Assembly: GCA_026936335.1 (NCBI GenBank)
Contig: JAPMXV010000026.1
Coordinates: 124,001 to 188,000 of the forward strand
Source of the DNA: Mantamonas sphyraenae
Lineage: Eukaryota; CRuMs; Mantamonadidae
DNA length: 64,000 bases
Direction of reading: 5' to 3'
This document shows positions 1-8,134 of this stretch, one piece after another. Positions within the stretch are counted from its first letter, which is position 1. Each line of letters opens with the position of its first letter. Under the pieces are notes generated by a model. That model saw only the letters and a list, made by a program, of their open reading frames with translations, searched no databases and was not told the DNA's origin. Both the position numbers and the translations under genes were made by a program.

Positions 1-1
1 G

Positions 2-856
2 GAGGAGCTGCGACTGCAGGTGCAGGAGACGGATGATCTGCAACGAGCGAAGAAGCAGATGGAGGAGGAGAACAAGCGGCTGTTGCGAGAGGTGGAACTG
101 AACCAGAAGAGTGTGGAGGAGTACGCCAAGCAGGGGTACAAGTACAGCAAGGAGCTGCGCAGCAAAACGGAGGAGATTAAGAATCTGGAGAATTCGCTCA
201 GCAAAGTGGTGCACAATTTCGAGCGGGAACGAGAGGAGACGGAGGCGGCACACGCACGGGAGCTGAAGGAGCGACAGAGTGAAAACCACGGCTTGCGCAA
301 ACTGTTGCAAATCCGCAGCCACGAGCTGACGGCGCTGCGGAAGCTGAGCAAGGTGATTCTGCAGGAGCGCAGCCAAACGGAGAGGTTCTTTATGGAGGCG
401 CTGGACACGGTGCGCAAGCAGCTTGCGGCCAGCAGTGGTGGTGGCGGCGGCAGCAGTAGCAAGCTGGTGGGTGGGGGACGACGCAACAGCAAGCTGACAG
501 GGAATTCGAAGCTCAAACGGGGCAAGGGGATGAGTGTGAGCCAGGTGGGACAGGGAAGGCGCGCAGGAGACGAGACGGGCTCTGGCAGCGTCAAGGGCAA
601 GGATGGAGAGATGGATGAGGTGCTGCAGGGGGGAATGGAGGAGGCAGACGACACACACAGTGTGGTTTCGGGTCGCTCAGGCCGTTCAGTGTCGAGTGCG
701 CTGAGCAGCGTGAGCGGCGGAGGTGTGGATGTGGCACAGTTGGATTGGGATGACAAGGAAAAGGTGCTGCGGTTGCTGTTTGCCAAGATCAACGAAGCGT
801 CGTTCGACACAAGTGCGTACGAGGGCGAGGGATGGTGGATGGAAGACGAGGGATGA
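2..856 (+). CDS. BBOF1-like coiled-coil protein, 3' part
   Basis: The reading frame is open to the left edge, so only the C-terminal ~284 codons are present and the true start lies outside. The first ~140 residues are continuous charged coiled coil. They contain a block of the form RSHELTALRKLSK...QERSQ..RFF.EALD, which resembles the conserved core of BBOF1/CCDC176 (basal body-orientation factor 1), a protein of motile cilia. The rest is Gly/Ser-rich linker, an acidic stretch and a short C-terminal segment ending in Trp-Trp-Met. Stop is TGA at 854-856. The family call is by remembered similarity of the short core only; another ciliary or trafficking coiled-coil protein is possible. If right, it implies a flagellated cell. 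Confidence 0.55.
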   Translation, partial: EELRLQVQETDDLQRAKKQMEEENKRLLREVELNQKSVEEYAKQGYKYSKELRSKTEEIKNLENSLSKVVHNFEREREETEAAHARELKERQSENHGLRKLLQIRSHELTALRKLSKVILQERSQTERFFMEALDTVRKQLAASSGGGGGSSSKLVGGGRRNSKLTGNSKLKRGKGMSVSQVGQGRRAGDETGSGSVKGKDGEMDEVLQGGMEEADDTHSVVSGRSGRSVSSALSSVSGGGVDVAQLDWDDKEKVLRLLFAKINEASFDTSAYEGEGWWMEDEG

Positions 857-1052
857 ACGCCATGATTATCATCCATTTTCATCACCATCGAATGAGTGCG
901 TGCGTGTGCGTGTGGTGGAAAGAAATCAAACAAGGGAATTTTGTTCTCTTCTGGTGCCACCATCGATGCCAACCCGAGGGGAGTGTCACTCGTGCAAGCA
1001 CAGCATTGCATGAACGTGAACATGAACATGAACATTGGACTTGGAAACCCGG
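857..1052. other. convergent intergenic gap, 196 bp
   Basis: This lies between the stop codons of the coiled-coil gene (+) and the SDR gene (-). It holds a run of imperfect ATGAAC repeats near 1010-1035 and CATCATC-like sequence near 870-890. I see no coding potential and no RNA gene. It must contain both 3' UTRs. Confidence 0.6.
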
Positions 1053-1874
1053 TCAGAACTTGTTGTAGCCGCCATCGATGAGGAGGACATCGCCGTTGTG
1101 GTAGGCGCTGGCATCACTGGCAAGGTAGGCAGCGACACCACCAAAGTCGTCCTGGGAGCCCCAGCGACGAACGGGCACACGAGGCAGCACCTTTTGCATG
1201 ACGGGTTCGGCGTTGAGAAACTGGGCGGTCATGTCGGTTTCGACCCACCCGGGCAGGATGGCGTTGGCACGGATTCCCTTGGGACCCAGCTCGACGGCAA
1301 GGGCGTAGACCATGGCAATGACGGCCCCCTTTGTGGCTGCATAATGCTGGCCACGGGGCTGGCCACTGATGGCGGCGAGGGAGGAGGTGACGGCGAGGGA
1401 GCCGCCACGCTGGCCCTCTTCCATGTGCTTGGCAGCCTCACGCAGCGTGAGAAAGGCTCCGTCGAGGTTGATGGCCAGCACCTTGCGCCATTGGTCCATG
1501 CTCATGGTGGAAAAGGACTTTGAGGCGGCAGCAATGCCGGCGTTGGCGAAGCAGGAGTCGACGTGGCCGAAGCGGCCGACGACGGCGCCCATGGCCTCGA
1601 CCACACTGTCTTCGTTGGACACGTCGACCACTTGGGTGTCCACCTGGGCAGCTTCCTCCTCGCTTTGGTGGTTGATGGGATCCAGAGGCGCAGTTTCCTG
1701 GTCCAGCAGAAAGGTTTTGGCGCGGGTCAACTTGTCGCCATTGGTTCCCCACACTGACACCGACGCTCCCTGGCGTCGCAGAGCCGCAGCCATGCCCAGA
1801 CCAATGCCTCCATTGCCGCCTGTGACCACAGCCACCTTTCCAGTCAGATCAAAGAGGTTGCGTCGTGTGCTCAT
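1053..1874 (-). CDS. short-chain dehydrogenase/reductase (SDR)
   Basis: A 273-residue classical SDR, a normal length for the family, which catalyses NAD(P)(H)-dependent oxidoreduction of alcohols or ketones. Residues 18-25 are the Rossmann motif TGxxxGIG. A DVS segment (adenine contact), the NAG motif, a serine in VTSSLAAISG, the catalytic YAATK (Tyr-x-x-x-Lys) and a downstream PGWVETDM loop follow in the usual order. Overall it looks most like FabG/gluconate-5-dehydrogenase-type SDRs; the substrate cannot be read from sequence. There is no targeting peptide and no intron. The frame stays open far upstream, but the Met at 1874 gives the standard N-terminus just before beta-1, and the divergent gene begins 86 bp away. 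Longer starts would run into that gene. Confidence 0.93.
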   Translation of the reverse strand: MSTRRNLFDLTGKVAVVTGGNGGIGLGMAAALRRQGASVSVWGTNGDKLTRAKTFLLDQETAPLDPINHQSEEEAAQVDTQVVDVSNEDSVVEAMGAVVGRFGHVDSCFANAGIAAASKSFSTMSMDQWRKVLAINLDGAFLTLREAAKHMEEGQRGGSLAVTSSLAAISGQPRGQHYAATKGAVIAMVYALAVELGPKGIRANAILPGWVETDMTAQFLNAEPVMQKVLPRVPVRRWGSQDDFGGVAAYLASDASAYHNGDVLLIDGGYNKF

Positions 1875-1960
1875 GAGGGAGTGTGTGTGGTGGTGTTGGC
1901 GGCGTCGGGGCGAACAGCCCAGAGCACACACACACACACACACACACGCACACACACACG
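1875..1960. promoter_or_regulatory. 86-bp bidirectional promoter with CA repeat
   Basis: The two ATGs of the divergent SDR and HAD-like genes are separated by 86 bp. The gap is dominated by a (CA)n tract at about 1923-1958 with one interruption. No TATA box is evident. Both transcripts must start inside this gap or inside the neighbouring gene. Confidence 0.6.
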
Positions 1961-4204
1961 ATGCGGCGTGCGGGTGGAGGTGGGGTGGTGCGACGTAGTT
2001 CCCGAGAGAGCGACTCAAGGAGACGGGCGTCGCGTGGGAGTGTGCTGAGTGGGATGGAGGTGACGGGCACGGGGCAGGGCCGAGTGGGAGGTCAGACGGA
2101 CGTAGACGACGCCGACGATGAAGACGAGAGCGAGAGTGTGCAAGGATCGGAGGATGGAAGGACAGGGAATCGAACCCGAGACAATAACAACCGGCGAGGG
2201 AGGAGGCGGAGCAGCAGCAGCAGCGGCAGCGTTGTTGGAGGCAGGAAGGCGACAACGCAAACTCACACGTTTTCGTTTGGCAACGGCTCATGGAATCCGC
2301 AAGAAAGCAGCAGCTCAGCGAAGGAATCAGGGACAGCAAAGAGTGCATCGCGGGCCGAGAGGAAAAGGCAAGGCAGCGGGGTGGGTGTGGGAGGAGGAGG
2401 GGATGAAAGAGGACGAGGGCGGACGATGCGCAAGAGCGCCAGTCGAGGTTCGTCGACATCGACATCGTCGTCGTCGTCGTCATCGTCATCGTCATCTCCG
2501 TCTGTATCTACATCCTCCAACACATCGTCTGCGTCGGTGGGTTCCTTGTCGCTTGCGTCTGCCGTGGCTGGCAGGGCAGGAGGAGGAGGCGGAGGCCCCA
2601 CAAAACCGCGCGGCAAATCGACGACGACGACGTCCAACGCAGGCCGTGGACGACGCAGGAGTGGAGACAGCAGCAGTGGAAGGACATCTATGGAGGACGA
2701 CATACGATCCAAAGCGGCCCGTGTCGGCGATAGTGTCAGAGGAGGGGCCAACAGCAGGCAAGGAGGGCCAAAGGGCGGGGTGCGCGGAGGATCGGGTGCT
2801 TCCGCATCGGCGAGGACGGCGGGGAAACCCAAGGCGTGGAAGACAGGACAGGCACTGATGGCACAATTGGCGGCCATGGAAGAGAATGGAGAGTTGGATG
2901 ACGGAGGCAGTGGGATGCTTGTGGGACGGAGGCGGAGCATGTTTCGCAAGCCGGTGCTTGTGTTTCAAGTGGACGGGGTGCTGGCCGACGCGTTTCACAC
3001 CTCATTCTGGTCGGGAGAGGGCCAGAAGTTGTACATACGGCCGGGGGCAGTGCAGGGATTGCACAAGCTGGCACGTTACTACCAGGTGTGTCTGGTGTCG
3101 ACTCGTCCGCGTGCGCAGCTGCTTCTGCCGTTGTTGCGCGTGTTGAAGGAGCAGGACGTGGCTGTGGACGGTGCGTTTGCCTCGGAGGAGTTGACGCAGG
3201 AGGAACAGGGGATTGAGGTGGGACAAATGACGGTGTTGCGTCCTGTGTACGCTCACTTTGGGCTGGCGGCCGAGGATGTGGTGCGTCGTGTGCTGCTCGT
3301 GGCTGCACACAACCTCAGCTACGAGGAAATTCACGCACGGACGGGCGAGGACCTGGTGGCGGAGAGGAACACGTTGAAGGAGAGGCAGGTGTGGTACACA
3401 GGCATGGTGGGTGCACCGTTGCTTACGCACCATCCGGACGTGTTTTGCACACGCATGCGCTATGCCGTGCCCGCGCGCAAGAGTGAAGGCCAGGGAAAGG
3501 GCACCATGAGCAATAGCAGCAGTGGCGGGAGGGGGGAGGATGGAGAAGAGGAAGACGAAGAGAACGACGGACGGAAAGCACAGGCAGAGGAATCGGAGGA
3601 GGGGAAGAAGGGGGAAGAAGGAGAGGGGAAGGATGGTGGTCATGACGATGATGATGCCGATGATGATGATGAGGTGATGGTGGTGGAAAAGGCGGCGTTG
3701 GGAGAGTATGCTCGGCTGGTGGATGGATATAGCCAGCAACAGTCGAGCAGCGGGAAATGGAGGGGCTCCAGTGGAGGAGGGGACAAAAGGGTGCATTGTA
3801 TGAGCGTGCCTTGTGTGAGTCTGTTGGTTCCCAACGCACGTGCGCAGGAGCAGATGATGGCCATCCACATGCGGGAAGTGGTGAGCACGGTGATTGAGAT
3901 GGACATCGCTGGCAATGGCAACTGGCTGCGCAGCTACTCGCAGGTAATGCGAGGGGACATCAAACGCGTATCGCTGACCTCACCCATGGACACGTTGCCA
4001 TGCACGGTGACCAATAGCACCAGCAACTCCGTCACAGCTCTCGAGCACCGCTTTATCGTCATGGATGCCCTCGAAGTGGACGAAGTGGGCGAGACAAAGT
4101 CGCCTCTGGTGCAATTGGAGCCCGTGAAGGATGTGAAACTGGAGGGCAAAGGGACACAACAGCAGCCCATCTACCACATGGCGGCGAAACGGCAATCCCA
4201 CTGA
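1961..4204 (+). CDS. HAD/FCP1-like fold protein, probable pseudo-phosphatase
   Basis: A 747-residue protein. Residues ~1-300 are low complexity: Arg/Gly/Ser-rich with a long poly-Ser run near 165-195. A HAD-like module follows from ~327 to ~510. Its first motif reads VLVFQVDGVLAD, so Gln336 occupies the place of the catalytic nucleophile Asp of HAD/FCP1 phosphatases, while Asp338 is kept. The motif II-like strand LVSTRP is present. A motif IV acid pair is not obvious. Next come a strongly acidic Glu/Asp stretch (~525-580) and a C-terminal region without a recognised domain. The start at 1961 was preferred over an in-frame ATG at 1883 because the latter would translate the CA repeat (Thr-His)n. 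By inference it is a catalytically dead scaffold of the NLI-interacting/FCP1 type. Confidence 0.6.
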   Translation: MRRAGGGGVVRRSSRESDSRRRASRGSVLSGMEVTGTGQGRVGGQTDVDDADDEDESESVQGSEDGRTGNRTRDNNNRRGRRRSSSSSGSVVGGRKATTQTHTFSFGNGSWNPQESSSSAKESGTAKSASRAERKRQGSGVGVGGGGDERGRGRTMRKSASRGSSTSTSSSSSSSSSSSPSVSTSSNTSSASVGSLSLASAVAGRAGGGGGGPTKPRGKSTTTTSNAGRGRRRSGDSSSGRTSMEDDIRSKAARVGDSVRGGANSRQGGPKGGVRGGSGASASARTAGKPKAWKTGQALMAQLAAMEENGELDDGGSGMLVGRRRSMFRKPVLVFQVDGVLADAFHTSFWSGEGQKLYIRPGAVQGLHKLARYYQVCLVSTRPRAQLLLPLLRVLKEQDVAVDGAFASEELTQEEQGIEVGQMTVLRPVYAHFGLAAEDVVRRVLLVAAHNLSYEEIHARTGEDLVAERNTLKERQVWYTGMVGAPLLTHHPDVFCTRMRYAVPARKSEGQGKGTMSNSSSGGRGEDGEEEDEENDGRKAQAEESEEGKKGEEGEGKDGGHDDDDADDDDEVMVVEKAALGEYARLVDGYSQQQSSSGKWRGSSGGGDKRVHCMSVPCVSLLVPNARAQEQMMAIHMREVVSTVIEMDIAGNGNWLRSYSQVMRGDIKRVSLTSPMDTLPCTVTNSTSNSVTALEHRFIVMDALEVDEVGETKSPLVQLEPVKDVKLEGKGTQQQPIYHMAAKRQSH

Positions 4205-4222
4205 GGAGAATGAACTTTGCGG

Positions 4223-4223
<1 letters not shown>

Positions 4224-4269
<46 letters not shown>
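4224..4269. repeat. (ATC)n trinucleotide microsatellite
   Basis: About 15 near-perfect copies of ATC/TCA separate two convergent genes. The last TCA triplet (4267-4269) is the TGA stop of the minus-strand NHL-repeat gene, so array length directly touches a stop codon. The whole convergent gap is only 62 bp. Confidence 0.9.
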
Positions 4270-5850
4270 CGTGCATTCGAGGTCGAGCATGATTTCGTCG
4301 CGTTGGGAAGAGTCAGGTAGGATGCGGATGGGCACGACGGTGTGTCTGTGATCGAGCCAGACGGGGCCGCCGTCGATGTCGCGCAGAAAGGCAACCGAGT
4401 CGAATCGACACACAGCTGTGCCTGGAGAGAGGCTGAGTAGGAACCAGTGCTGGTCCATGTTGTCACGTGTGCGCTTACGCACATGGTGCCAACGACTTGC
4501 AAAGGATTCGAGTTCGCTCAGGTGGCGAGCCGTCGTGTCGTCCTCCTGGGCCAGCCACTGGGTCTCTGGGTCGCCTCCGGCTCGTACGGGATCAAACACA
4601 TCCGGGGCAATGTCCTCGCGGACGTGAAAGACACTGCCCTCGACGGTGAGAGCACATGCAGAGTCAATGACACGCACGGAAGCCTGTTCCGGATGCATGC
4701 GCACACCCAGGGTGAGCTGTCCCGGCCCACACGCAAGCAGAGGCATGGCATGCACCCTGCCACGACCAGACACAGCGTAGCGCAGTCTGTCGAGCTGCAG
4801 GCCGCCGTCGCTGTCCAGGGCATCGCGATGGTCGTACTGGGGCGCCGTGTAGGGGAATCCCCAGTTGGAAGCAAGGACGGACGGTTCCAACGCGTAACGG
4901 TCGCGTGGATCGCGGACGGAAAACAGGGTGTGGTGATCGATGTCCAGGAGAGTGGAACGGTGGGACTCTGTGTTGACGGACACATGCTTGCGTGCGTTGG
5001 TTTCCTCCACACAGACGACGTCCTCTGCGCGTGGATGTGTGGTGCCACTCAGTCGCCACTGTCGGCTGCTGTCTGCGTTTGCGGCCTGTACAACGGGGCC
5101 TGCCCAGGAGGGCGACTCGGCACCCTCCTCCAATCCCCACTCCAGCACCATCAGACGCGTCACCTGCTCCATGGGCCCACGGATGGGTCCTGTATCCTCC
5201 AGAGCACTCATGTCTGGGACCACCTGCTGTCGATGGTGATGACTGCCCAGGGTGTCTCGTGCGCGTGCGTAAAACTCCCCTTCGTCCTCCGCCTGCAGGC
5301 CCGTGCCAAACATACTCTGGTTGGAACCTTGGTACCACAGCTTCCTACCCTGAACATCGTCGAATGCATCGTCCAATGAGGCCTCCACCATGGCCTCGTC
5401 GAATTGCTGCCGTGTTTGTCGCGTGCGTCCTCCCAGCGCTCGTTCGCCCGCCCCTCCCACCGTGCTCACCATCTCCCGTCGCAGATCCACCCGTCGGATC
5501 ACTCCGTTGCCCGTGTCTGCCACCAGTAGCATCGATGGTGACACCATCACACTCATGCTCGGCTCGCAGAACTGCGCCTCACGCATGTGCCCGTCCAGGT
5601 ATCCTGGTTTGCCCGTGCCCAGCTGTGCGTCGGTGGTCAGCCTCCCACCTCCTGGTTCGTATGTGTGTGTGTGTGTGTGTCCATTGCTGCATGCACTCAC
5701 CTTGGCAATGACCTGTCCGCCTGTGCTGAGGGCAGTGATGCAATGTTGCACGGCGTCCGTCACAAACACACACGCAGGCTGCACCTCTGTCAACGTGTCT
5801 GTACAATGCACTCTGCTGGAAAACAGATGTCTTCGCACACTCCGGCGCAT
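4267..5850 (-). CDS. NHL-repeat beta-propeller protein
   Basis: Two exons, complement(join(4267..5622,5701..5850)), 501 residues. The 78-nt intron has GTGAGT...CACAG ends and is phase 0. Its length is a multiple of three with no stop, so retention would add 26 residues in frame. Splicing restores an NHL-type sequence: VTDAVQHCITAL, then AKLGTGKPGYLDG, then VADTGNGVIRRVDL, typical of NHL propeller blades. The central and C-terminal parts (from ~130) have no motif I recognise. There is no clear signal peptide. An upstream in-frame Met at 5934 was rejected because it would encode CA-repeat-derived (Thr-His)n and overlap the divergent gene's promoter. NHL proteins mediate protein or RNA binding; partner unknown. 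Confidence 0.7.
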
Positions 5851-5936
5851 GGTTGCTGCAGTGTGTGGGTGTGACAACGTGTGTGTGTGTGCGGAGCGAG
5901 AAAGAGAGTGTGTGCGCTGGCTGCTCCATCGCAACG
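5851..5936. promoter_or_regulatory. 86-bp bidirectional promoter with GT repeat
   Basis: The start codons of the NHL gene (-) and the UBR gene (+) are 86 bp apart, the same spacing as the 1875-1960 gap. The interval holds a GT tract at about 5879-5892 and a purine-rich GAGCGAGAAAGAGAG segment. No TATA box is seen. Confidence 0.55.
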
Positions 5937-7073
5937 ATGAGCACCACCAACGCCTGCACCTTTACCAGCACAGGGGAATCCGTCAAGGTGCAGACATACT
6001 ACCATTGCATCACATGTGGCTACGTGGAGGACTTTGGCGTGTGTGCAGGGTGTGCGGAAGGCTGCCACGCAGGACACCAACTGAGCCGGAAACACCGAGG
6101 GGCAATCTACTGCGACTGCGGTGCATTCGATCACGGTGCAATCCCACAGGAGGCACTGGACGCAGCCAAGGCAGCCAAGGAGGAGGACGACGACGACGAC
6201 GATGAGTACGAGGACGAAGACGGCGACTACGAGGACGACGGACTGCACTTTGACGACCTGGAGGAGCAGGAACAGACGCTGGTGTTGGAATTCCTGTCCA
6301 CCACCCAGATTGACCAGGAGGACGACGCCGACCAGGACATGGCCATTGAGATGTTGGACATGCACGGGTGGGATGTGGAGCGAGCCGTGCAAGCGTACTT
6401 TGCCGAGGTCGGCCTCCTCACCTCGGTCCTGAGCTCCCCAGCCCTGCTCGACCTCCTTCACGCCTACACAGAGAAGGCGGAAGAGGGCAACAGCAACAGC
6501 AACAGCAACGAGGGTGGTGACAACACAGAGCAAGCAAAGGCACAGACACAGACGGAGGGAAAGGGATCGGCGGGAGCGTACGAGGGCATGAGCGTGCCCC
6601 AGCTCCTGCAACGTGCACAGGACCTCTTTGACGCCAACAAGACGCAAGAGGCAGAGGCCATGTGGTTGCAATGCACAGAAAGTCTGCGTGGGTTGGCGGA
6701 ACAATCGTTGTGTGCAGCCACCGTGGCGTCGAATCTGTCCGCGGCCCAGTTTCGTCAGGGCCGCCTGGACGAAGCCACCAGCCAGTTGCAAACAGCCATG
6801 GCTTTGACAGACGCAGTGGAGGCCAATGGCAACAACAACAACAACAACGCGGACGGTGATGATGATGACAATCAACTGGCCAACCTGCATCCGGTGCTCC
6901 TCTCCGAGTACAAGGTGCTTCTGCGCGTGCACGAAGCCCACCTGGGCCTGGCCAGTGGCAAGGACATGGACACACACAAAGCCACATTGGCCAAGCTGCA
7001 AGAGGAGATTGTGCAGGGACCGTTCAAGGACATGGATCTTGTTCTGGCGTGGATTGCCGTGCAGACAGCATGA
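5937..7073 (+). CDS. UBR-box protein with UBA-like and TPR-like regions
   Basis: A single exon of 378 residues. Residues 5-65 form a UBR-type zinc finger with ligand-type residues Cys7, Cys24, Cys27, Cys36, Cys39, Cys43, His44, His47, Cys59 and Cys61, ending in CDCG. UBR boxes bind N-terminal basic residues of N-degron substrates. An acidic linker (~82-110) follows. Residues ~112-152 look like a UBA-like three-helix domain ending GWDVERAVQAYF, of the FAF1/UBXN type. From ~225 to the end there is helical, TPR-like sequence with an Asn/Asp-rich insertion (~305-320). No RING, HECT or PHD ubiquitin-ligase domain is present. This suggests an adaptor that bridges N-degron substrates and ubiquitin rather than a ligase itself. 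The start is fixed by the divergent neighbour. Confidence 0.8.
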   Translation: MSTTNACTFTSTGESVKVQTYYHCITCGYVEDFGVCAGCAEGCHAGHQLSRKHRGAIYCDCGAFDHGAIPQEALDAAKAAKEEDDDDDDEYEDEDGDYEDDGLHFDDLEEQEQTLVLEFLSTTQIDQEDDADQDMAIEMLDMHGWDVERAVQAYFAEVGLLTSVLSSPALLDLLHAYTEKAEEGNSNSNSNEGGDNTEQAKAQTQTEGKGSAGAYEGMSVPQLLQRAQDLFDANKTQEAEAMWLQCTESLRGLAEQSLCAATVASNLSAAQFRQGRLDEATSQLQTAMALTDAVEANGNNNNNNADGDDDDNQLANLHPVLLSEYKVLLRVHEAHLGLASGKDMDTHKATLAKLQEEIVQGPFKDMDLVLAWIAVQTA

Positions 7074-7089
7074 CCGATTCCAGAGCTGT

Positions 7090-7971
7090 TTATGACGATG
7101 ACGAGGATTGTGCCACACCGCCATCGTTCTCTTCCACCTCCTCTCGCTTCCTCTTGCGCTTGGCTGCGTCCAGATTGAGCTGAAAGTCGTCGTCGGCGCT
7201 GATGAACTCGTCAGGCGGAAGCAGCACGCCAAACTCTTCGTTGATGACAGGCAACGGCTGCAAGTTCTTCTGCTGTGCCAGATCCAGCATAAACTGTGTG
7301 TGTGTGGGGGGGGGGGTGGGTGGGGTGTGCCGGTGTGAGCATCAAACCTTCCCCAAGAGGGTTTTCCCGTCGTTCCGAACCACCTCCTCACGTCCCACAC
7401 ATACCTCGCGCGCTGGCGGCTGTGTGAATGAAAAGTTGACTCGTGCTTGGATGGCGAGGCGCACGTCCTCCTGTGTATGGTGTCGCATGGAAGGCGGGAG
7501 GGGGGGGGGGAAGGAGGTGGATTGCGTGTGAGTGTGCCAAGTGCCAAACCAACATGCGTCACCCCAACCTCCTGGGCGCTACTCACAAGCTGCAAATCCG
7601 ACGCATCCCGTCCAGCGTGCTGGGCGTACACCTTGGCGTCTGTCAGCACCTCTGCCACATAACCTGTGGGTTGGAAGCGTATGCGTGTCAGAGGAGTGCC
7701 CCGCCACATCATCTTTGCCGCGCTCTCTCCCATTCGCCTCGCCCTCCACCTTCCACCCCCCCCCAACACCCCCAACACCCCCACACATGATGCACATACG
7801 ATGAATAAACTCGAGCATTTGATTGAGCACTCGCGGCTCGTAGTCCTCAACTCCCATCGACTCGATGATGAGCTGGATGATGCGTGCGTCCCGAGGCAGC
7901 TCCTTGTTCTTGTACTCCTCCTTGCCACTGCGGATGCCAGAGCCCACGGAAATGGATGTGCGCTCACTCAT
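7090..7971 (-). CDS. TAF9: TAF9, TFIID/SAGA histone-fold subunit
   Basis: Four exons, complement(join(7090..7293,7405..7470,7587..7663,7800..7971)), 172 residues. Donors are GTATGT, GTGAGT and GTATGT; acceptors all end in CAG. The joined protein follows TAF9 throughout: LPRDARIIQLIIESMGVEDY, then EPRVLNQMLEF, YVAEVLTDAKVYAQHA, EDVRLAIQARVNFSFTQPP and LDLAQQKNLQPLP. This is the H3-like histone fold (about residues 20-110) plus the conserved C-terminal extension. A Lys/Arg-rich segment and a Ser tail end the protein. TAF9 pairs with TAF6 in TFIID and SAGA. Exon phases and total length agree without correction. Each intron carries a long G or C homopolymer. Only 16 bp separate this stop from that of the convergent UBR gene. 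Confidence 0.93.
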
Positions 7972-8134
7972 GACAGAACGAGTGTGTGTGAACGTGAATG
8001 TGAATGTGTGTGTGCGTGTGTTTGTTGCTATGCAATGAAATCCCCTGCCCCAGCCAGCGCTCCCCATCCCAATCATCCCACCATCCCAATCATCCCACCA
8101 TCCCCTCATCCCACCATCCCACCAGCATCCATCA
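7972..8134. other. 163-bp gap between HDAC 3' end and TAF9 start, with minisatellite
   Basis: Both flanking genes read leftwards, so this gap holds the HDAC 3' UTR and the TAF9 promoter. It contains a tandem repeat at 8064-8121: two perfect 17-bp copies of CCATCCCAATCATCCCA (8064-8080, 8081-8097), a degenerate copy to 8113 and a half copy. A GT-rich stretch lies next to the TAF9 start. Confidence 0.7.

Noticed and set aside
1053-2495. A 480-codon version of the SDR protein starting far upstream
   Set aside because: The extra 207 residues are antisense to the HAD-like gene and translate the CA repeat. The SDR fold begins at the Met at 1874.
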